A stretch of 64,000 bases of DNA from Halobacterium sp. CBA1132 (GTDB lineage Archaea; Halobacteriota; Halobacteria; Halobacteriales; Halobacteriaceae), in NCBI RefSeq assembly GCF_001485535.1, contig NZ_BCMZ01000001.1, forward strand, positions 992,001 through 1,056,000, written 5' to 3'. This document shows, in pieces, positions 33,720-43,440 of this stretch; positions within the stretch are counted from its first letter, which is position 1; each line of letters begins with the position of its first letter. A program made the position numbers and the translations under genes. The notes under the pieces are model-generated. The model saw only the letters and a program-made list of their open reading frames with translations. It ran no database searches and was not told the DNA's origin.

Positions 33720-35459
33720 TCAGACCGACAGCAGCGACTCGACGAGCCGTAGTGTCATCGAGCCAATTATCGAGGATATCCACGTCAACACCACGAAGTG
33801 GATGTACGCGTTCACCTTGTGGCCGCCGTCGACCACCCGAATCATCAGCGACGACAACACGGCGTTGACCAGCACCGTCACCACCAGCAAGTACTCGATG
33901 AGTTGGATGTCGTATATGCCGGTGTTGATGAGGTCGTCGACGGGGAGCGCGGAGTTCGAGAAGCTCAACCCCAGCCCCGAGATGACGTCCACGATACCCA
34001 GTCCGATGAAGAACGCGAACGTCGCCGCGGCGGTGATGCCGTACAGCACGCCGACCATCGTCGACGCGGCCTGATTACGGCGCTGGCGCAACTGCTGGAC
34101 TTCCCCCATGTTCCCGGAGATGAGGTCGCCGAGGTGCTTCGGGTCGCCACCCATCTGCCGGCCGATGAGGTACATCTCGCTGAACTTCTGAATCAGGTAC
34201 GAGTGGGCGTCCGCGGTGAAGTACCGCCACGCCTTCGACGCGTCCAGACGGAGGTTCAGGCGCTTGTAGAGGTCGTCGATGAGGTCGGTGAGCGCGCCGA
34301 AGTTCTTGTTCCGCAGCGTCTCCAGCACGCGCGTGGTGGTCGTCTGTCGCGCCGTCTCGCTGGCGCCCAGCGCGCGGATGAAGTTCGTGAACGCGTCGTC
34401 GCGGTCTTTCACGCGCTTCTCCTCGGCGCGCGCGACCAACCCCGGAATGAGCAGCGGCGTCGTCGGCACCGCCGCGTACATCGGCAGCGGCACGCTGTGC
34501 GGGTCGATGCTCGTCCACCCGAGGAACACCGCGACAGTCCCCGCCACGAGCGCCAGCGCCAGTCCGACGCCGAGGCCCGTCGCGATGCGGAGGCGCCACT
34601 CCGCCCACGTCGTCCGGTTCTCCGGGAAGTACCACAGCGGGTCGCTGGGCGCGACCGTGTAGATGGCGTACAGGAACCCGATCTGGATGAACGAGTACAA
34701 CACGACGACCGCCGACACCGTCATCGTCGGGTTCGTCCCCGAGAGAATCGGGAGGACGGTCGCGAACACCAGCGCGAACGTCACGGACAACACCATCGAC
34801 AGGTAGAGGTCTTTCATCACCTGTAGGTTCTCCAGTTGTCCCTCGTAGACGGTCGCGTAGTTCCGGATGATGGCGTCCTGCTCGGAGGTCAAGTACGCCT
34901 CGAGGCTCTCACCGGAGTTGATGGTGTACGCCAACCGGTCGAGGAAGTCCGCCACGAGGTCGCTGGGTACCTTGTTCGCGCGCATCCGACAGGCGTCGTC
35001 GAGGCTCTGGTTCCACGCGTCGATGAGTTGCACGATGCGACGGGACTCCTCGGCAAGCGGCCCGTACTCCGCCTCGGCGCCCATCCGTCGGAACACCTCC
35101 ACGCGGTCGATGTTCGTCGTCGACAGGATGGTCATGTGCGTGACGAACAGGTGGAAGCGGTTCTCCATGCGCGTGCGGCGCTGGTCGCGCTTGATTTTCG
35201 GGTACAGGACCGCCGTCACGAGCGCGAGCGCGCCCAGCATCGGAATCGGGACGGCGATGAACATCGGCAGGTCGACGACGAACGCGGCCGCGATGGACGC
35301 GAACAGGAAGACCACCGACGGCACGATGACGAGTAACGCGTACGTGTACGCCGGCATCGACATCTCGCGGTAGGACTCGACGACGGAGTCGACGAGGTCG
35401 CCGAACTCGATGTCTTCGAGCGTCCCAGTCGGCTCGACGTCGACGTCCTCCGCGGCCAT
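33720..35459 (-). CDS. arlJ: Archaellum membrane platform protein ArlJ (FlaJ)
   Basis: A 579-residue polytopic protein of the T2SF/GspF superfamily, the membrane platform on which ArlI drives archaellum assembly and rotation. It has two cytoplasmic domains, each with the family helix bundle (EESRRIVQLIDAWNQSLDDAC in part; FTNFIRALGASETARQTTTTRVLETL in part), and about nine membrane segments. It follows arlI with a 1-bp gap, as the last gene of the arl operon. Confidence 0.95.
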   Translation of the reverse strand: MAAEDVDVEPTGTLEDIEFGDLVDSVVESYREMSMPAYTYALLVIVPSVVFLFASIAAAFVVDLPMFIAVPIPMLGALALVTAVLYPKIKRDQRRTRMENRFHLFVTHMTILSTTNIDRVEVFRRMGAEAEYGPLAEESRRIVQLIDAWNQSLDDACRMRANKVPSDLVADFLDRLAYTINSGESLEAYLTSEQDAIIRNYATVYEGQLENLQVMKDLYLSMVLSVTFALVFATVLPILSGTNPTMTVSAVVVLYSFIQIGFLYAIYTVAPSDPLWYFPENRTTWAEWRLRIATGLGVGLALALVAGTVAVFLGWTSIDPHSVPLPMYAAVPTTPLLIPGLVARAEEKRVKDRDDAFTNFIRALGASETARQTTTTRVLETLRNKNFGALTDLIDDLYKRLNLRLDASKAWRYFTADAHSYLIQKFSEMYLIGRQMGGDPKHLGDLISGNMGEVQQLRQRRNQAASTMVGVLYGITAAATFAFFIGLGIVDVISGLGLSFSNSALPVDDLINTGIYDIQLIEYLLVVTVLVNAVLSSLMIRVVDGGHKVNAYIHFVVLTWISSIIGSMTLRLVESLLSV

Positions 35460-35460
35460 A

Positions 35461-37350
35461 CTAGAACCCGCGCGTGATGGTGAACGGCAGACCCTCGATG
35501 CCGTCCCGCTGGAACGACTGAATGGTCTCGTTGAACTCGTGGTACCCGGTCAAGTCCTCCTGGATGATGCGCTCGATGATGTCCGCGCGGAAGTCTAGTT
35601 CGTCGTAAATCTCGCGGGTGTCGGCGTACCCCAGCAGCGTCGCAATCTGTTCTTCGAGGACGTAGGAGTTGTTCCGACCCTGGAAGACAATCTCGTCCTC
35701 GACGGGGTCCCAGTAGAACGCCTGCCGGGTGACGACACCGCCCATCTCCTTGGAGTAGCCCTCGATTTCCTGCACGGAGGTGACGCGGCGCAGCACGTCG
35801 TCGCCCTGCTTGACGCGGTTCTGGAACAGCGCCACGTCGGCGTTGTCCATGAACGTCTCCGGGACGTTGATCGGCTCCCCGGTGAAGCGCTGAATCATCG
35901 AGACGATGTCGCTGGCGTGGAAGGTGAGCATCACGGGGTGGCCGGTCTGGGCGGCCTGGAACGCCATCCGACCCTCCTCGCCACGCACCTCACCGACGAC
36001 GATGTAGTCGGGGCGGGAACGCAGCGCCGCCGCGACCAAGTCGAACATGTCCACGTCCGCGGAGTTCTCGCCCTGCCCCTCCCGGGTGAGCAGTTGCTGC
36101 CACGTGTCGTGGGGCGGCAGCACTTCGGCGGTGTCCTCCGCGGTGTAAATCTTGGAGTCCTGCGGGATGAACGACATGATGGCGTTCAGCGTCGTCGTCT
36201 TCCCGGACGCCGTCTCCCCGACGACGAACACCGTCTGTTCGTTCTCCAAGCACAACCAGAGGTACGCCGCCAACTCGGGGGAGAGCGTCCCCCAGTTCGT
36301 AATCTGGCCGACGGACAGCGGCACCTCGTCGCCCTGACGAATCGTCAGCGACGGCCCCTTCAGGGAGACGTCGTCGCTGTAGATGATGTTCACACGGGAG
36401 CCGTCCGGGAGCGTGGAGTCCACGATGGGGTCGCTGTCGGAGACCGGGTCGCCGATGCGTTCGCCCATGTTCCGCAGCCAGCCGTCGAACTCGTCGGGCG
36501 TCCCGAAGTCCACGGTGGTCTCCAACATTCCGAACGTCCCGTGGTCGACGTAGCAGTGACTCGGGCCGATAACGTGAATGTCCTCGTTGTAGGGGTCACG
36601 CATCACCGGTTCGAGCGGCCCGAAGCCGACGATGTCGCGGTTCAACTGGTAGCGGATGTTCTCGTAGGTCGACTGCGTGACGGGAATCCGCCCGAACCCG
36701 AACGCCTCTTCGAGGGCGTCCCGGACCAGCGGCGCCGCCGCGCGGAACTGGCGGGCGGCCTGCCTGGGCGCGGTGGCAACGCGGCGCGCGCCCGCCTTCA
36801 CTTGCTTCCCCGAGAGGTCCCCGGAGTCGAGCGACATCTGTCCGCGCTCGTCGCTGACCATCCGGTCGGCGATGTCGGACGCGTCGAAGTTCCGGACCAG
36901 CGACCCGAGGTTGTTCGGGAGCGTGCGCATCCGCTGGAAGACGCCGCCCTCGTCGTCGTCGTTGATGCGGACCGTCTCCTCAAGTAGCTCCTCGATGCGG
37001 TCGTCGTACTCGGCTTCCTGCTCGGGCGCCGGCTTGTTCACGGACTTCTCGAGGATGCGCTCGCGGACCTGATCGAACACCGCACCCTCCGGACCGGAGA
37101 GCTCCGGCTCGATGGTGTAGTACTTCGTGTCCTTCCCGAGGTCGCCGTACACGTGGCAGTAAATCGGGCCGCCGACCGGATACAGCACGTTCGGCTTGTC
37201 CGCCTCCCACTCGTCGTCGGGTTCGTCGATAAATTCCGGGAACTCCCCCGTGAACTGCTTGAACCGCTGGAGGTACTCGCGCAGATGGGTGTTCCGACTC
37301 GCGGTCTCCCGCAACTCGTGCCCGATCTGGCGGCTCCCGTGGTCTGCCAT
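35461..37350 (-). CDS. arlI: Archaellum motor ATPase ArlI (FlaI)
   Basis: A 629-residue secretion-type ATPase that powers archaellum assembly and rotation. The C-terminal RecA domain shows Walker A VVGETASGKTTTLNAIM, an Asp/His box and Walker B YIVVGEVRGEE followed by the TGHPVMLTFHA arginine/His region. The N-terminal third includes a haloarchaeal acidic extension (residues about 1-60). It lies 15 bp after arlH. Confidence 0.96.
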   Translation of the reverse strand: MADHGSRQIGHELRETASRNTHLREYLQRFKQFTGEFPEFIDEPDDEWEADKPNVLYPVGGPIYCHVYGDLGKDTKYYTIEPELSGPEGAVFDQVRERILEKSVNKPAPEQEAEYDDRIEELLEETVRINDDDEGGVFQRMRTLPNNLGSLVRNFDASDIADRMVSDERGQMSLDSGDLSGKQVKAGARRVATAPRQAARQFRAAAPLVRDALEEAFGFGRIPVTQSTYENIRYQLNRDIVGFGPLEPVMRDPYNEDIHVIGPSHCYVDHGTFGMLETTVDFGTPDEFDGWLRNMGERIGDPVSDSDPIVDSTLPDGSRVNIIYSDDVSLKGPSLTIRQGDEVPLSVGQITNWGTLSPELAAYLWLCLENEQTVFVVGETASGKTTTLNAIMSFIPQDSKIYTAEDTAEVLPPHDTWQQLLTREGQGENSADVDMFDLVAAALRSRPDYIVVGEVRGEEGRMAFQAAQTGHPVMLTFHASDIVSMIQRFTGEPINVPETFMDNADVALFQNRVKQGDDVLRRVTSVQEIEGYSKEMGGVVTRQAFYWDPVEDEIVFQGRNNSYVLEEQIATLLGYADTREIYDELDFRADIIERIIQEDLTGYHEFNETIQSFQRDGIEGLPFTITRGF

Positions 37351-37365
37351 AAGTGTGTGCTCCCC

Positions 37366-38121
37366 TTACGCTACGCTCCGACTCTCTATGACGATGCCGG
37401 TCCCGGACCGCACCGAATAGCCGATCGTGTCACCGACCTGCTCGCCCATCCCGGCGAAGCGACGCACCGCGATAGAGCGGCGGACGTCGTTGCCGACCTC
37501 CGCCATCTGTAACTCGAAGTACACGTCCGCGATGGAGCGGAACGGACCAATCGCCTCTTCGTCTACAGTACTGGGGTCCACGGTCAAAACGATGACCTTT
37601 CCTTTCGAAACCAAGTCCCTGAAGAAGGAAATGATTTCCAGTGCGGCCTGGCGCTCCTCGTTCTGCCGAACGAGCGCCTCGAACTTCGGGTCGTTCCGGA
37701 GGATGGCGTCGAACGTGTCGACGATGACGACGTCGGCCTCCCACATCTTCTCGGCCTCCATCAGCCGCTTGAGCAACTGCTTGCGGTTCCCCTCGTCGTT
37801 CCCGCGCAGCGTGCTGCCGCCCGAGTCGACGTCCGCCTGGAAGAACAACAGATTCTCGTTCAGGAGGTGTTCCTCGACGTCGTAGCTCAGCGAGTGCATC
37901 TGGTCGATGAACCCGCGTACCGTCAGCTCCGTCGACACCAGCGTCACCGAGTGTTCCTCCTCGCAGAGACCGTAGGTGAGCCGCTGGCTCAGCGCGGACT
38001 TCCCCGCACCGTAGTCGCCCTCCACGAGAACGATGCTCCCTCCCGGGATGCCGCCCCCGAGTTCGTTGTTCAGTCGGTCGTGTTCGTCCAGCCCGAGCGA
38101 GTAGAGGTTTCGCGTGCTCAT
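37366..38121 (-). CDS. arlH: Archaellum ATP-binding regulator ArlH (FlaH)
   Basis: A 251-residue RecA/KaiC-like protein that binds ATP and ArlI in the motor cytoplasmic ring. Walker A is [14 protein letters not shown] near residue 37 and the Walker B region is [11 protein letters not shown]. As in other ArlH proteins no catalytic Glu is obvious. It is coupled to arlG by an ATGA overlap. Confidence 0.95.
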   Translation of the reverse strand: MSTRNLYSLGLDEHDRLNNELGGGIPGGSIVLVEGDYGAGKSALSQRLTYGLCEEEHSVTLVSTELTVRGFIDQMHSLSYDVEEHLLNENLLFFQADVDSGGSTLRGNDEGNRKQLLKRLMEAEKMWEADVVIVDTFDAILRNDPKFEALVRQNEERQAALEIISFFRDLVSKGKVIVLTVDPSTVDEEAIGPFRSIADVYFELQMAEVGNDVRRSIAVRRFAGMGEQVGDTIGYSVRSGTGIVIESRSVA

Positions 38122-38564
38122 GATGTTCTGAACTCCAGCAGCTCTTCGTCACCGTTGACGGTCACCAAGATGCGGTGGTCGCCGGCGGAGAGATTCTGCT
38201 CCAACGTCACCCGCGCGACGTCTCCAGTCTGCCACCGGCCGCCGTTGAGAACCGTCACGTTCGACGGCGGGACGTACCGGCCGTCCACGAGGACGTCGAA
38301 CGTCCCCGGCCTCGCCGGTAACGCCTTCGACCCCGTGTTCTTCACGAGCAGCGTCACGTTCCCGTCCGCGTAAATCGAGGACGGCGACGCGGGGTCGTTG
38401 ATGAGTTCGATGTCCGTCCGAATCTGCTCGCTGACGTCGACGCTCCGGTCGCCCAGCGCGCTGCTCAGCCGCTGGACGCCGTTTGTCATCGTTCCGGCGA
38501 CCGACGCCGCCACGAGGATGCTCGCGATGAAGATGATGAGCGTCGACGAGGAGACACTCGCCAT
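38118..38564 (-). CDS. arlG: Archaellum stator-complex protein ArlG (FlaG)
   Basis: A 148-residue protein with an N-terminal membrane helix ([20 protein letters not shown]) followed by an extracellular beta-sandwich. ArlG forms filaments that, with ArlF, anchor the motor to the S-layer. It starts directly after the arlF stop with no gap. Confidence 0.92.
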   Translation of the reverse strand: MASVSSSTLIIFIASILVAASVAGTMTNGVQRLSSALGDRSVDVSEQIRTDIELINDPASPSSIYADGNVTLLVKNTGSKALPARPGTFDVLVDGRYVPPSNVTVLNGGRWQTGDVARVTLEQNLSAGDHRILVTVNGDEELLEFRTS

Positions 38565-39008
38565 TCAGGCCACCTCCGCGGTCGCCGTGACGCCGCCCGC
38601 GGTCACGACCTTCACGCGGGACCCGCTGGTGCCCGCGGCGAGCGTCACGTTGTAGGTCTCTCCCGGCAGCCATAGCGTCGTGTTCGTCTGTCCCTCGACG
38701 TCCCAGTCCACGTACCTGTCCCGCGGCTGGAACTCGCCATCGACGAGGATGTCGGTCTCGTTGACGGACAGCGTCGTCGACCCCTCGTTGGTCACGCTCA
38801 CCGCCACGTTCTCCTCCCCGCTGGCGTTGTACGTCGCGTTAGTGACGTTCACGACGGTGTTGCGCTGTTCGAGCATCCGATCGTCGTAGCTGTCGTCGGC
38901 GTCCTGGACGCGCTCGTACCCGTTGTACGCCGCCGAGTAGAGGATGCCGACACTGATGAACGCGGCAATGAACAGGATTGCCGCGGAGCCACTAACGCTG
39001 AATCCCAT
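38565..39008 (-). CDS. arlF: Archaellum S-layer anchor ArlF (FlaF)
   Basis: A 147-residue protein with an N-terminal membrane helix (GSAAILFIAAFISVGILYSAA in part) and an immunoglobulin-like beta domain that binds S-layer protein. It carries several N-x-S/T sequons (NVTNATYNAS), fitting an exported glycosylated domain. It overlaps arlCE by 17 bp. Confidence 0.93.
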   Translation of the reverse strand: MGFSVSGSAAILFIAAFISVGILYSAAYNGYERVQDADDSYDDRMLEQRNTVVNVTNATYNASGEENVAVSVTNEGSTTLSVNETDILVDGEFQPRDRYVDWDVEGQTNTTLWLPGETYNVTLAAGTSGSRVKVVTAGGVTATAEVA

Positions 39009-40446
39009 TCCTATGGAGGTCGTCGAAGCGGTCGACGATGGCGCGCTCGATGTTCTCGCTCGCCAACTCGTCGATGTAGTCGAGGCTCTCTAAGTGGTCG
39101 TCCATCGTGAGGTCCGTCGTCCCGAACTCCTCGCGGTAGAGGTAGTCCGAGTCGGTCAGCCCTTCGAGGTAGTCGAAGAGGTGGTCTCGGACCGGCTCGC
39201 CGATCCAGCCGATGCGCTCGTAGTAGTTCAGCGTCCGGACCGTGTTCTTCGGCCCGAACTCCGAGAGCAAGTAGTCCAGCCACTCCAGGGCGACGACGTC
39301 CGCGAGGTAGCCCGTCGGCGGCTCCGAGAGGTGCGGTTCGTCGCCGTCCGAAGCGAACCCGAGTCCCGGTGCGGCGGGCGCGCTGCCACCGCTCTCGTCG
39401 ACGCTCTCGGGCTCCGCTGGTTCCTCTTCTTCGAACTCGAACCCGTCTTCGGACTCGTCCTCACCGACATCGTCCGTATCGTCGGCTGCCTCGGCCTCCG
39501 CTTCGAGGTCGGAGTCGTCGAAGCCAAGTTCCGAGTCGTCGGCTTCCACGGTCGCCGGCTCGTCGTCGCTCGGTGCGTCGTCCGGCGCCGGTTCGGCTTC
39601 GTCCTCCTCGGCCCAGTCGGCGTCACCGGACTCGTACTCTTCTTTGAGTTCTTCGAAGGACGTGCCGTCGCCGCCCGTCTCGGCGTCGTCGTCGCCGCCG
39701 AAGTCGTCCATTTCGTCGTCGTCCTCTTCGTCGAACTCGCCGAACTCCCCCATCTCGTCGTCGCCGTCGTCGAAGTCCTCTTCGAATCCGCCCTCTTCGA
39801 AGTCGTCCATCTCGTCGTCCTCCTCGAAGTCGTCTTCGAGGCCCCCCATCTCGTCGTCTTCCTCGTCGAACGCGTCGTCCTCGAAGAAGTCGTCGGCGTC
39901 GGCGTCCGTAATGTCCGCGTCGAGGTCGTCGTCGGCGGCGTCGTCGCCACCGCCGTCCTCGTCGTCGAACAAGCCGAAACTGTCGGCGCCGCCACCGCCC
40001 ATCGCGTCGGCGTTGACGTCGTCGACGAACGGATTGACCCCGCGGGTCACCATTTCGTATATCTCTAAGAGCTTCCGGACGTTCTCTTCGACGTCCTCGA
40101 CGCTCTCACTGATCTGTTCGTTCTCGCTGCGGACAGTGTTGGCTTTCGACGCGACGTTCGACACTTCGGTTTCGAGTTCCTCGATACGGTGTTCGAGCTC
40201 GTTCACGGACGAATCTTGGGCGCCCGCACCACCGCCCCCGCCGCCGTCCATATCGTCGAACGACCCGAACTCGTCGTCGAAGTCGTCGTCGAACTCCTCG
40301 TCGTCGACGCCGAACTCGTCGTCGTCGCCGCCGCCGGAGTCCCCCGACCCCTCCTCGTCGTCGTCGAGCCAACTGGCCATCCCGACGGCCAGCGCCCCGA
40401 ACTGAACGAAGACGAGCGCAGCCGGGGTGAGGTGGATAAACTTCAT
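38992..40446 (-). CDS. arlCE: Archaellum cytoplasmic ring protein ArlCE (FlaCE) with long acidic linker
   Basis: A 484-residue protein. It has a FlaC-like coiled coil (about 85-135, ELEHRIEELETEVSNVASKA in part), then about 220 residues dominated by Asp/Glu with recurring D-E-M-x-x-F blocks, then a FlaD/E domain (about 375-484, GYLADVVALEWLDYLLSEFG in part). ArlCDE form the ring that receives the CheY-CheF signal. The start at 40446 adds a hydrophobic N-terminal segment (LVFVQFGALAVGMASWL); codon third positions support it, but the ATG at 40380 (MASWLDDDEE) is an alternative. It is the first gene of the arlCE-F-G-H-I-J operon. Confidence 0.9.
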   Translation of the reverse strand: MKFIHLTPAALVFVQFGALAVGMASWLDDDEEGSGDSGGGDDDEFGVDDEEFDDDFDDEFGSFDDMDGGGGGGAGAQDSSVNELEHRIEELETEVSNVASKANTVRSENEQISESVEDVEENVRKLLEIYEMVTRGVNPFVDDVNADAMGGGGADSFGLFDDEDGGGDDAADDDLDADITDADADDFFEDDAFDEEDDEMGGLEDDFEEDDEMDDFEEGGFEEDFDDGDDEMGEFGEFDEEDDDEMDDFGGDDDAETGGDGTSFEELKEEYESGDADWAEEDEAEPAPDDAPSDDEPATVEADDSELGFDDSDLEAEAEAADDTDDVGEDESEDGFEFEEEEPAEPESVDESGGSAPAAPGLGFASDGDEPHLSEPPTGYLADVVALEWLDYLLSEFGPKNTVRTLNYYERIGWIGEPVRDHLFDYLEGLTDSDYLYREEFGTTDLTMDDHLESLDYIDELASENIERAIVDRFDDLHRNGIQR

Positions 40447-40469
40447 TCGGAGTGATACAGGTGCTCCCG

Positions 40470-40482
40470 ACGTAATTAATGT
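40470..40482 (-). promoter_or_regulatory. Promoter of the arlCE-FGHIJ operon (TATA-like)
   Basis: The minus strand reads CATTAATTACG about 27-30 nt upstream of the ATG at 40446. This fits a leaderless mRNA and supports the longer arlCE start. Confidence 0.5.
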
Positions 40483-40523
40483 TCTCCCCCAGTTCTCAAA
40501 ACGAACAATTGGTATCGCAGTAC

Positions 40524-40557
40524 CTGCGGCCGTCGAAGCGACGTGAAACGGCCGCAG
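40524..40557 (-). terminator. Hairpin with T-rich tail after arlD (terminator candidate)
   Basis: CTGCGGCCGT and ACGGCCGCAG form a perfect 10-bp inverted repeat with a 14-nt loop. On the minus strand it is followed by a T-rich stretch (TTGTTCGTTTTG). It lies 55 bp after the arlD stop and before the arlCE promoter, so it probably separates the transducer-arlD unit from the arl operon. Confidence 0.6.
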
Positions 40558-40611
40558 AAGACGGGAGAAGCAGCCAACTCGCTCAGAAACAGCCGGTGGT
40601 CTGTCGAGCGG

Positions 40612-41082
40612 TCACTCCATCGACGCGAGGCGCGCGATGAACACGAGACTGAGCACGTGGTCGGTCATCTCGAAGTCCGAGTGCGACTCCTCGTCGGCCG
40701 GCCCCGCGAACCCACGGACGTGGTCGCGCAGTTCCTCGGCGGCGCTCTCGCCGACCCAGCCGATGGACTCGTAGTAGTCGATGGCGTTCAACGAGCGCTT
40801 CACGCCCCCGCGCTCCAAGAGGAACTCCAGCCACTCGAACAGCGTAATCTCGGCCGCGTACTTCCCCGGCATCGTCTCCAAGTACGGCCGCTGGAGGTTC
40901 TGTTCGCTCGCGCTCGAGTGCATGAACAGCAGCTGCTTGAGCTGGCTCGACCGGACCGCCTCGTCGGCGGTCTGCTCGTGCTCCGTGAGCCGCTCTTTGA
41001 GCTCGCGGATGTTCTGGCCGTCGCTCTGACGGGCGGCACTGCGCAGTTCCTCGGGGTCGTACTCGCGTGGGTTCAGGGTCAT
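40612..41082 (-). CDS. arlD: Archaellum cytoplasmic protein ArlD (FlaD)
   Basis: A 156-residue FlaD/E-domain protein: [11 protein letters not shown] at the N-terminus, a coiled-coil-like helix ([19 protein letters not shown]), then [20 protein letters not shown] and [24 protein letters not shown], matching the C-terminal domain of ArlCE. It is coupled by ATGA to the transducer gene upstream, which ties motor and sensor expression together. Confidence 0.9.
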   Translation of the reverse strand: MTLNPREYDPEELRSAARQSDGQNIRELKERLTEHEQTADEAVRSSQLKQLLFMHSSASEQNLQRPYLETMPGKYAAEITLFEWLEFLLERGGVKRSLNAIDYYESIGWVGESAAEELRDHVRGFAGPADEESHSDFEMTDHVLSLVFIARLASME

Positions 41083-42977
41083 CGTTCGGTCTCCTCGATG
41101 AGCTGCTCGTCACTGGACGTCAACTGGTCGACGCTCTCGTCCAGTTCCTGCACCGTCTCGGACTGCTCGCGGGTCGCGTCGACGATGCGCTGGGACGCGT
41201 CCGCCGCCTGCTCGGCCTGGTCTTGGACTTCCTCGATGGTGATGATGACGTCCTCGACGGTGTTCGCCTGTTCGTCGTTCGCGCGCGCGACCTCCGTAAT
41301 TCCGGTGGCCGCCTCGTCGACCGCGTCCGCGATTTCTTCGAGTGCCGTCAGCGCGTCGTCGATTTCGTCGCCCGCGCGGTAAATCTGTTCGTGGGACTCC
41401 TCGACGGCGAGGACGGTCTCGTTGGCCTGCTGTTGCACGTCGTCGATGCTGCCCGCGATGCGCTCGGTGTGTTCGCGGGTCTCGTTCGCCAACTGCTTGA
41501 CCTCGTCGGCGACGACTTCGAAGCCGCTGCCGGCCTCGCCGGCGCGCGCGGCCTCGATGTTCGCGTTGAGCGCCAGCAGATTCGTCTGGTCGGCGACCTC
41601 CGCGATGACGTCCACGACGTCCTCGATCTCGTCCATCTTCTCCTCGAGTTCGGAGACGCTGTCCACGAGGTCGTCGCTGATCTCGATGACCTCGTCCGTC
41701 GCCTGACTCGCGCCCTCGCTGGCGTCGAGACCGTTCTCGGCGGCGGTCTGGGCTTGCTCGGCGGCGGCCGCGACCTGGTCGGAGCTGGCCGCGACTTCTT
41801 GCATGCTCGCCGAGAAGTTCTGCATCTCGCTGGCGGCGTCCGACAGCATCTCGTTTTGCTCGTCGACCGTCTCCGCGATCTCGTTCGCGTCGTCGGTCGC
41901 ACGACGAATCGAATCCGCCAGTTCCTGCGTCCGCCCGTCGACCTGCCCAACGAGGCGCTCGAACTCGTCGGCCATTCCGTTCAGGTCGTCGACGACGCCG
42001 AGCAGTCGCTCGTCGATGATACCGTCGTGCTCGAAGGACGCGCGCTGCTCCAAGTGGCCGTTCGACAGCGCGTCGATAGTCGAACTGAGCTCCGCGACGA
42101 GGTCCTCGACGGCCTCCGTGCGCTTGACGTCCTCCGTCCGGTCCTCGACGGTCTCGACGACAGCGACCAGCTCCCCGTCGTCGAATATCGGCGACGCCGT
42201 GAATCGGATTTCGCGTTCCTCGCCGTCGGCGGTCACCATCGTGCTGGAGTCGACGTAGCCGTCGCCGGTAGCGGCGTGGTCGACGCCGAACTCGCGGTCC
42301 GCGGTCTCCGGCGCCTCGATGACCTTGTCCGCGAGCGTCTGGACGCGACGCCCGTCCGGATAGAATCCCTCGCTGGCGTGGCTCATACCGATTGCTTCCT
42401 CGGCCGAACACCTCGTGAGGTCCGCGAGCGCCTCGTTCCACGCGACGACCTCACCATCGGCGTCGAGCATGAACACCGGCACGCCGACGCCATCCAGCAG
42501 TTCGTCGTCCTCGACGTTCAGCTCGTCGCCACCACCACCGCCGCCGAAGGCGTCGACGCCGGCCGCCGCGTTCTGTACCACGGCGTCCAGTCCCGTCTGC
42601 AGTTCGGCTTCCGCGCGGTCGAGTGCTTGCTCGTCAAGGCCCTCCTCGCGGAGCCGGTCGAACACCGAACGCACGACGCCGTCGACGGCGGCGTCGTGTG
42701 CGGAGACGAACCCCGCAGCGTCCACACCCGCGGCTTCGTAGGCGGGCACGTACGTCGCGGGTTCCGGGCCAGTCTCGTCGAGGAGTCCGCCGAGGTGGTC
42801 GCGAGCCTCCTCGGGGAGGCCCGCGTCGAGGCGAGCGCTCTCGATTTCGTAGCCGTCGCGGACCGCCGCCGCGTGTCTGTCCTGGCCGCCGAAGGAGAAC
42901 CGGCCGGTGTCGGTGCCGCCGTCCGTTGCCGGCTGCTCCGACCCCCGGCCGAGCAGTTTTCGAAGCGTACCCAGCAT
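41079..42977 (-). CDS. Soluble methyl-accepting chemotaxis transducer (Htr) with PAS domain
   Basis: A 632-residue cytoplasmic transducer with no membrane helices. It has an N-terminal helical domain (about 1-130), a PAS domain (about 150-275), a HAMP-like/coiled-coil region, and a signalling domain whose tip reads [37 protein letters not shown] (in part), the CheW/CheA contact. The start at 42977 follows a strong TATA element by 27-30 nt. The N-terminal helices ([21 protein letters not shown], then [14 protein letters not shown]) faintly resemble the globin sensor of HemAT, but no clear heme-binding His is assigned. It resembles the H. salinarum transducer encoded beside the archaellum genes. 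Confidence 0.9.
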   Translation of the reverse strand: MLGTLRKLLGRGSEQPATDGGTDTGRFSFGGQDRHAAAVRDGYEIESARLDAGLPEEARDHLGGLLDETGPEPATYVPAYEAAGVDAAGFVSAHDAAVDGVVRSVFDRLREEGLDEQALDRAEAELQTGLDAVVQNAAAGVDAFGGGGGGDELNVEDDELLDGVGVPVFMLDADGEVVAWNEALADLTRCSAEEAIGMSHASEGFYPDGRRVQTLADKVIEAPETADREFGVDHAATGDGYVDSSTMVTADGEEREIRFTASPIFDDGELVAVVETVEDRTEDVKRTEAVEDLVAELSSTIDALSNGHLEQRASFEHDGIIDERLLGVVDDLNGMADEFERLVGQVDGRTQELADSIRRATDDANEIAETVDEQNEMLSDAASEMQNFSASMQEVAASSDQVAAAAEQAQTAAENGLDASEGASQATDEVIEISDDLVDSVSELEEKMDEIEDVVDVIAEVADQTNLLALNANIEAARAGEAGSGFEVVADEVKQLANETREHTERIAGSIDDVQQQANETVLAVEESHEQIYRAGDEIDDALTALEEIADAVDEAATGITEVARANDEQANTVEDVIITIEEVQDQAEQAADASQRIVDATREQSETVQELDESVDQLTSSDEQLIEETER

Positions 42978-43002
42978 TCGTGGCCCAAGACGTGCCAAGT
43001 AG

Positions 43003-43011
43003 CTATAAAAG
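43003..43011 (-). promoter_or_regulatory. TATA box of the transducer-arlD unit
   Basis: The minus strand reads CTTTTATAG, centred about 29 nt upstream of the ATG at 42977. The spacing decides the start codon and predicts a leaderless mRNA. Confidence 0.75.
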
Positions 43012-43049
43012 GTTTCCCCCACGGTTACCAATTCGTATAATCGTGCCCG

Positions 43050-43283
43050 CTACGCGTGCGTGAAGATAATTATACGATTTGCCTCCCGTACGATACAGAC
43101 GTCGACGTCCGGACCGGGAGATAGCTGACACGTGCGCTCGGTCGTTGCCAGCGCCTCCGTGAACGCCTCGCCGCAGGCCGGACACGCCACTCCGTCCCGG
43201 TTCTCGAACAATCGCTCCGTACCGGTGTCCTGGCGTAGCTTCACGCGATGCCTGACAGCCTCGAAATCGACTCCGTCGCCCAT
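43050..43283 (-). CDS. Small zinc-finger-like flagella-cluster protein (DUF7385-like)
   Basis: A 77-residue protein with [15 protein letters not shown], then RTCQL and VDVCIV: two Cys pairs that could bind zinc. It starts [18 protein letters not shown]. From memory, similar small proteins in haloarchaeal archaellum clusters are annotated only as flagella cluster protein. It diverges from the archaellin genes across 157 bp. The role is unknown. Confidence 0.75.
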   Translation of the reverse strand: MGDGVDFEAVRHRVKLRQDTGTERLFENRDGVACPACGEAFTEALATTERTCQLSPGPDVDVCIVREANRIIIFTHA

Positions 43284-43323
43284 ATACGCCAACACGACTC
43301 CCGGGTGTTTAGCTCTTAGCGGA

Positions 43324-43370
43324 CGGTTACCGGCGTTTTCACGGCTGATAACCGGGGGCGTACCTTTTAG
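43324..43370 (+). promoter_or_regulatory. Archaellin promoter region with inverted repeat
   Basis: CGGTTA (43324-43329) and TAACCG (43349-43354) form an inverted repeat just upstream of a TATA-like element, taccttttag (43361-43370). The ATG lies about 70 nt further on, so this transcript should have a leader of about 45-50 nt, unlike most genes here. Confidence 0.5.
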
Positions 43371-43440
43371 TGTAGTTCCGGATTCGATAGGAGTGAGCCC
43401 CAGGTGCCCGTCTCGGGAACGGGGCAACGAAACCACAACA

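Noticed and set aside
39094-40405. Long plus-strand frames opposite arlCE (Ser-rich and Val/Leu-rich)
   Set aside because: They are direct complements of the Asp/Glu-rich linker codons and have no independent features.
41079-41460. HemAT-like heme sensing by the transducer
   Set aside because: The similarity of the N-terminal helices to globin sensors is faint and no proximal His could be assigned, so heme binding is not called.
41067-43040. A 657-codon plus-strand frame opposite the transducer
   Set aside because: It is antisense to a gene with unmistakable signalling motifs and has only Arg/Asp/Val-rich shadow composition.
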